From NCBI GenBank assembly GCA_017640265.1, contig JAGFVZ010000043.1:1-7467 (forward strand): 7,467 nt of DNA. Direction: 5' to 3'. Positions 4,504 to 7,467 of the stretch are shown here, piece by piece. The number at the start of each line of letters is the position of its first letter. Position 1 is the stretch's first letter. The notes beneath the pieces were generated by a model, which was not told the DNA's origin, did no database searches, and was given only the letters and a program-made list of their open reading frames with translations. This stretch comes from Anoxypelagibacter denitrificans. Its GTDB lineage: Bacteria; Pseudomonadota; Alphaproteobacteria; Pelagibacterales; Pelagibacteraceae. The translations under genes were made by a program, and so were the position numbers.

Positions 4504-5736
4504 TTAAATGAGGGTAAGGAAATCAGTTAAATCGCCTTTTTTAAATTTTTCTTTTCCTTGAGGAAAAATTGCCCAACAATTAGATTGGGTAAATGAACGT
4601 ATTTTATTTGATTGTTGTCCTTGTATTACCTTTATTTCACATTGGCCTTGTTTATTTGTTTTCATAAAACATCTTGAAAAGTGGGTAAAATTCTTATTTT
4701 TTGAATACGTATTTACCAATTTTCCTTTGGATATCTTTTCTTTAGGCATGCCGAGAATATTTCTGAGTAAAGGATAAATAAAAAAACGAAATCCTGCAGC
4801 ACATGAAATTGGATTTCCTGGTAAGCCAAAAAATAGTTTATCTTTAAATGTAGATAGCATCATAGGTTTTCCTGGTTTTATAGATACACCCTTAAAATAC
4901 TTTTTGAATCCGCAATCTTCTACAAGCTTAGGTATAAAATCATATTTTCCTGCTGAAATAGCGCCAGAAGTTACAAATAAATTAATATCTGAATTAATAA
5001 AATCCTTTAGCGATTGCCTTAATTTTTCAGGTTCATCATCTTTAATGATGCCGCCATCAATGATTTCAAGATTCAAGCTTTTTGCAAATGCCTCAAGATA
5101 ATAATTGTTGGAATTACGAACTTTCCACGCAGGTAAGTTTTCTTCTTTGTAATCAGTTATTTCATTTCCCGTTCCAAAAAAAATGATTTTAGGAATTTTT
5201 TTAACTGTTATTTCTTTTATTCCAAGAGTTGTAAGGGCCATTAAGTGTTTTGGTTGAATGAGCTCGCCTTTTTTTACTACCACATCTTTAATATTGTAGT
5301 CCTCACCAGCAAATCTAATATATGACGATTTATTTACTTTTTCATCGATAATTATATGCGTAGGTTTCTCTTTTGAAGGAAAATATTTAGCTTTTTCAAC
5401 AGGTAAAATTGAATCGTAAAAATCTGGCACCAAAGCTCCAGTCATGATTTCTACAACTGAATTTTTTTCATAGTTATTAATTTTTGGATCCTCCCCTGCA
5501 ACAATCGTTTTTAGTATCTTAAATTTTTTCTTATTTTTTTTTGTTAAACCTTTTGTTTCTTTTGAAAGTACTGCAAAGCCATCGAAAGCAGTATTGTTGT
5601 GGGGAGGATTTTTTATTGGTGACAATACATCTTCAGCACAAACTCTATTTATTGCCTTAACTGTAGAAACCGTTTCATTTGGTAACTTTAAAGAAATTTT
5701 GTCAATTAACCTTATAGATTCACGATACGAGATCAT
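4504..5736 (-). CDS. moeA: Molybdopterin molybdenumtransferase MoeA
   Basis: 410 residues, the normal MoeA length and domain plan. It inserts molybdate into adenylated molybdopterin. Seen in order: P-H-N-N-T-A-F-D-G-F-A (45-55), M-T-G-A (98-101), R-F-A-G-E-D (141-146), G-T-G-N-E-I (188-193), T-S-G-A-I-S-A-G-K-Y-D-F (256-267), K-P-G-K-P (287-291) and G-L-P-G-N-P-I-S (304-311). A C-terminal barrel domain follows, from about 335. The common S-A-M-D-G-Y-A is A-F-D-G-F-A here, and the usual S-G-G-V-S-x-G-D-Y-D is S-G-A-I-S-A-G-K-Y-D. The catalytic-region Asp residues in F-D-G and Y-D are kept. It follows moaC with a single base between stop and start and precedes moaA by 11 bases. Confidence 0.96.
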   Translation of the reverse strand: MISYRESIRLIDKISLKLPNETVSTVKAINRVCAEDVLSPIKNPPHNNTAFDGFAVLSKETKGLTKKNKKKFKILKTIVAGEDPKINNYEKNSVVEIMTGALVPDFYDSILPVEKAKYFPSKEKPTHIIIDEKVNKSSYIRFAGEDYNIKDVVVKKGELIQPKHLMALTTLGIKEITVKKIPKIIFFGTGNEITDYKEENLPAWKVRNSNNYYLEAFAKSLNLEIIDGGIIKDDEPEKLRQSLKDFINSDINLFVTSGAISAGKYDFIPKLVEDCGFKKYFKGVSIKPGKPMMLSTFKDKLFFGLPGNPISCAAGFRFFIYPLLRNILGMPKEKISKGKLVNTYSKNKNFTHFSRCFMKTNKQGQCEIKVIQGQQSNKIRSFTQSNCWAIFPQGKEKFKKGDLTDFLTLI

Positions 5737-5737
5737 T

Positions 5738-6274
5738 TCAAATTTTCAAAATATTTTTAATTTTTTCAGGTATGCCGTCAGGATTAGTCCATAATCCTGC
5801 TTTTCCTCCTGATTTGATGAGTAATTTTGTATTAATTATTTTTAAATTAGGTTCTACAATTTTGGAGAGATCGTAAATGGTAAGTAGAGCAGCGCTCACT
5901 CCTGATAAGGCTTCCATCTCCACACCTGTTTTGGAATTTGCTGAAACCAAGCAGTAAACAATTATAGAATGTTTTTCATCATTAATTTCTGTATGCAAAG
6001 ATATATGATCTAAAGAAAGTGGATGACAAAGCGGAATAAGTTCATTTGTTTTCTTTGCTCCGTTAATTCCAGATATTTCTGCTAATGATAAAGGGTCGCC
6101 CTTAGGCATTTTTTTATTTTTAATCATTTCAATTACTTGGGAGCCCAATATTATTTCTCCAGCTGCTAAGGCTTTTCTGTGTGTGACAGTCTTATCGCTT
6201 ACATTAACCATTTTGTATCCGGATGTTGAAAATAGTTTGTTTAAAGAGTCTTCTATTTTATTATTTTTGGTCAT
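5738..6274 (-). CDS. moaC: Cyclic pyranopterin monophosphate synthase MoaC
   Basis: 178 residues. It converts the MoaA product to cyclic pyranopterin monophosphate. Motifs: M-V-N-V-S-D-K (22-28), A-K-K-T-N-E-L-I-P-L-C-H-P-L (73-86), K-T-G-V-E-M-E-A-L (115-123), and Y-D-L-S-K (134-138). The last carries Asp135 and Lys138, equivalent by motif to the catalytic Asp128 and Lys131 of E. coli MoaC. The end K-S-G-G-K-A-G (154-160) is also typical. The protein is about 20 residues longer at the N-terminus than most MoaC, which begin near the residue-22 methionine. The longer start is preferred because its ATG forms a 4-base ATGA overlap with the mobA stop; Met22 (ATG at 6211) is the alternative. Confidence 0.96.
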   Translation of the reverse strand: MTKNNKIEDSLNKLFSTSGYKMVNVSDKTVTHRKALAAGEIILGSQVIEMIKNKKMPKGDPLSLAEISGINGAKKTNELIPLCHPLSLDHISLHTEINDEKHSIIVYCLVSANSKTGVEMEALSGVSAALLTIYDLSKIVEPNLKIINTKLLIKSGGKAGLWTNPDGIPEKIKNILKI

Positions 6275-6882
6275 TTTATGTTTAATTTTTTTGCAAGTTC
6301 TAAATCATCTAAAGTATTAATATTAAAAAATGGATCATAATCTTTAAATTTAAATTCTAAGTTCTTTATTTTGTGCTTTTTTGTCCAATCTTGAACTTTT
6401 CTAATCTTATTGTTAATTAAATCATCTTTGAGTTTGTCATAAAGTTCCAAGGACCACAAACCAAAAACATTATGTTTTCTTCCATGAGAGCTAGTGGTTA
6501 ATAGTAAAGAATCTTTTTTTTTAGATTCTTCAATAAATTTTTTAATAATATCTTCAGGAAAAAAAGGTGTGTCGCAGGGAAAGGTTGCTACCCAAGCACA
6601 TTGAGGAAAATTTGTTTTTGCCCATTGCATGGCTGTAAGAACACCAACTAAAGGGCCTAACTGCCCTTCGATACAATCTTTGACTGTTGTTAAATTATTT
6701 TTTGAAAAAAATTCATTTTCTTGATTCGTTATTACAACAATTTTTTTAAGATATTTATTTACTTTATCCAAAGTATGTTGGATTAATGGTTTGTTATTCA
6801 GTTCAAGAAAAAGTTTATCTTTGCCCATTCTTTCTGACTTACCTCCAGCAAGAATTGCTGCGAGTATATTTTGTTCGTTCAT
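6271..6882 (-). CDS. mobA: Molybdenum cofactor guanylyltransferase MobA
   Basis: 203 residues from the chosen start. It transfers GMP from GTP to Mo-molybdopterin, making the guanine dinucleotide cofactor of DMSO-reductase-family enzymes. The nucleotide-binding L-A-G-G-K-S-E-R-M-G-K-D-K (11-23) opens the protein. G-P-L-V-G-V (76-81) and P-C-D-T-P-F-F-P (102-109), with metal-binding Asp104, follow; F-N-I-N-T-L-D-D-L (186-194) closes it. L-A-G-G and G-P-L-x-G favour MobA over the cytidylyltransferase MocA. An upstream ATG at 6936 is in frame, but its 18 extra codons do not resemble the family and would overlap the DUF4396 gene. ATG 6882 places the hallmark loop at residue 11 and lies 7 bases after a TATAAT. 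It is the first gene of the operon and overlaps moaC by ATGA. Confidence 0.93.
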   Translation of the reverse strand: MNEQNILAAILAGGKSERMGKDKLFLELNNKPLIQHTLDKVNKYLKKIVVITNQENEFFSKNNLTTVKDCIEGQLGPLVGVLTAMQWAKTNFPQCAWVATFPCDTPFFPEDIIKKFIEESKKKDSLLLTTSSHGRKHNVFGLWSLELYDKLKDDLINNKIRKVQDWTKKHKIKNLEFKFKDYDPFFNINTLDDLELAKKLNIK

Positions 6883-6889
6883 AAAGCAA

Positions 6890-6905
6890 ATTATAGTTGT
6901 ATAAA
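6890..6905. promoter_or_regulatory. Divergent promoter pair between mobA and the DUF4396 gene
   Basis: Within the 29-base gap, the minus strand reads TATAAT (6895 to 6890), 7 bases before the mobA ATG. It has TTTTCA (4 of 6 matches to TTGACA) at 6918 to 6913, spacer 17. The plus strand reads TATAAA (6900-6905), 6 bases before the DUF4396 ATG. It has TTCATA (4 of 6) at 6878-6883, spacer 16. Each -35 candidate lies at or just inside the start of the opposite gene. Both transcripts would begin at or next to the start codon, implying leaderless translation. The minus site would drive the whole mobA-moaE operon. Confidence 0.5.
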
Positions 6906-6911
6906 GATTAA

Positions 6912-7343
6912 ATGAAAAGAGACTTTGAATGGACATGTAAACACACTTGGAAACGTAGCGCCTATAATACCTTGTGGTGTTTAATTGGATGCTCGATTGG
7001 AGATTTTGGAACCATTATATTTTTTCAACTACAAAATATTCTTTGGCCTACTCTTTATATCATGATTTTGGCAATCATTAATGGTCTGATTACAAGTATA
7101 ATATTAGAAACTTCAATTTTATTAAAACAAATGAATTTCAGCCAATCGTTAAGAACAGCACTTGGGATGAGTTTTATCTCTATGATTAGCATGGAGATTG
7201 CCATGAATGCGGTCGATTGGTGGTTAACCGGAGGAGCTAACTTAACCTGGTGGGTGATACCCATCATGCTGATAGTTGGCTTTGTTACACCTTGGCCTTA
7301 CAATTATTGGCGCTTAAAAAAATTTAATATCGCATGTCATTAA
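6912..7343 (+). CDS. DUF4396 family small membrane protein
   Basis: 143 residues. The pattern recalls DUF4396: an N-terminal W-T-C-K-H-T-W (7-13), N-T-L-W-C-L-I-G-C-S-I-G-D (19-31), M-E-I-A-M-N-A-V-D (94-102), and the tail P-Y-N-Y-W-R-L-K-K-F ending A-C-H (129-143). Four hydrophobic segments are apparent, at about 20-39, 45-66, 79-98 and 112-128. Acidic or polar residues D31, E95, N99 and D102 lie in or next to them. The function is unknown. The cysteines (9, 23, 27, 142) and terminal His could bind a metal, but that is a guess. The start is supported by a -10 element 6 bases upstream. Its end overlaps or nearly touches the MFS gene, so the two are probably co-transcribed. The family name comes from memory of its motifs. 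Confidence 0.75.
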   Translation: MKRDFEWTCKHTWKRSAYNTLWCLIGCSIGDFGTIIFFQLQNILWPTLYIMILAIINGLITSIILETSILLKQMNFSQSLRTALGMSFISMISMEIAMNAVDWWLTGGANLTWWVIPIMLIVGFVTPWPYNYWRLKKFNIACH

Positions 7344-7467
7344 CCTATATGAATAATCGTAACCTATGGCTATTAACTTTAAGTCAGGTATTTGGTTTTA
7401 CCACTGCTATTGTTAACGTTTTTTTAAGTGGAATTATCGGTTCTCAACTTGTTTCAATAAAAGCTCT
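7334..7467 (+). CDS. MFS transporter, N-terminal part (cut by window end)
   Basis: Open frame from ATG 7334 to the window edge, 44 complete codons and no stop. After a short polar start it reads N-R-N-L-W-L-L-T-L-S-Q-V-F-G, then a hydrophobic segment, then S-G-I-I-G-S-Q-L. This resembles the first membrane helix of a group of major facilitator superfamily permeases, where L-x-x-S-Q-x-x-x is followed by G-x-x-G-x-x-L. Two starts are possible: ATG 7334 overlaps the DUF4396 gene by 10 bases, and ATG 7349, five bases after that gene's stop, gives a protein five residues shorter. The substrate cannot be judged from this fragment. Close linkage to the DUF4396 gene suggests a shared job. Confidence 0.6.
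   Translation, partial: MSLTYMNNRNLWLLTLSQVFGFTTAIVNVFLSGIIGSQLVSIKA

Noticed and set aside
4904..5101. Plus-strand ORF of 65 codons inside moeA
   Set aside because: It is antisense to a well-conserved MoeA region and has composition expected of a shadow frame.
5594..5794. Plus-strand ORF of 66 codons across the moeA/moaC boundary
   Set aside because: It is antisense to both genes, which are tightly joined on the other strand; no motif supports it.
6883..6936. Extended mobA start at 6936
   Set aside because: The 18 extra residues are unlike MobA N-termini, overlap the divergent DUF4396 gene, and would place the start upstream of the TATAAT that fits ATG 6882.
7055..7267. Minus-strand ORF of 70 codons inside the DUF4396 gene
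   Set aside because: It is antisense to a frame with clear membrane helices and family motifs.
1..7467. CRISPR array, insertion sequence or prophage genes
   Set aside because: No regularly spaced repeats, transposase, terminal inverted repeats or phage proteins are visible in any frame.

Overview
The window is very AT-rich (roughly 30% GC by eye) with extremely tight gene packing: intergenic gaps of 1 to about 30 bases, 1- and 4-base overlaps, and almost no Shine-Dalgarno sequences. It also carries alphaproteobacterial family members (DUF1244, a CoxG remnant, a DUF4396 protein). Together these point to a streamlined marine alphaproteobacterium, most likely SAR11 (Pelagibacterales). The taxonomic call is inference from composition and gene content.

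Layout. Bases 1-87 hold no convincing gene, only a weak promoter candidate. A complete tRNA-Cys(GCA) with encoded CCA lies at 88-161. Next to its 3' end is a scar region: one copy of a 40-base exact direct repeat (166-205) joined to the first ~27 codons of a coxG-like gene on the minus strand (remnant 167-283). A small DUF1244 gene (302-556, plus) follows and converges on moaB (558-1058, minus). The second repeat copy (537-576) is the DUF1244/moaB convergent junction itself. Divergent from moaB is a two-gene plus-strand unit: a TauE/SafE anion permease (1083-1829) and a homocysteine S-methyltransferase family protein (1838-2752). Facing it is a six-gene minus-strand operon, read in the order mobA, moaC, moeA, moaA, moaD, moaE (6882 down to 2763). 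Divergent from mobA are a DUF4396 membrane protein (6912-7343) and the start of an MFS transporter cut by the window edge.

Function. MoaA and MoaC make cyclic pyranopterin monophosphate from GTP. MoaD and MoaE form molybdopterin synthase. MoaB (acting in the MogA role) and MoeA adenylate molybdopterin and insert molybdate. MobA would attach GMP to give the guanine dinucleotide cofactor. No molybdoenzyme, MoeB or molybdate transporter is in the window; the coxG remnant is the only trace of a molybdenum hydroxylase locus. The TauE and methyltransferase pair suggests sulfur/C1 traffic embedded in the Moco locus.

The most notable observations are the coxG 5' remnant fused to a duplicated convergent-gene junction beside tRNA-Cys, and the divergent start regions. 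There, -10-like elements, including a palindromic one that reads the same on both strands, sit 6-10 bases from the start codons, which implies leaderless or nearly leaderless mRNAs.
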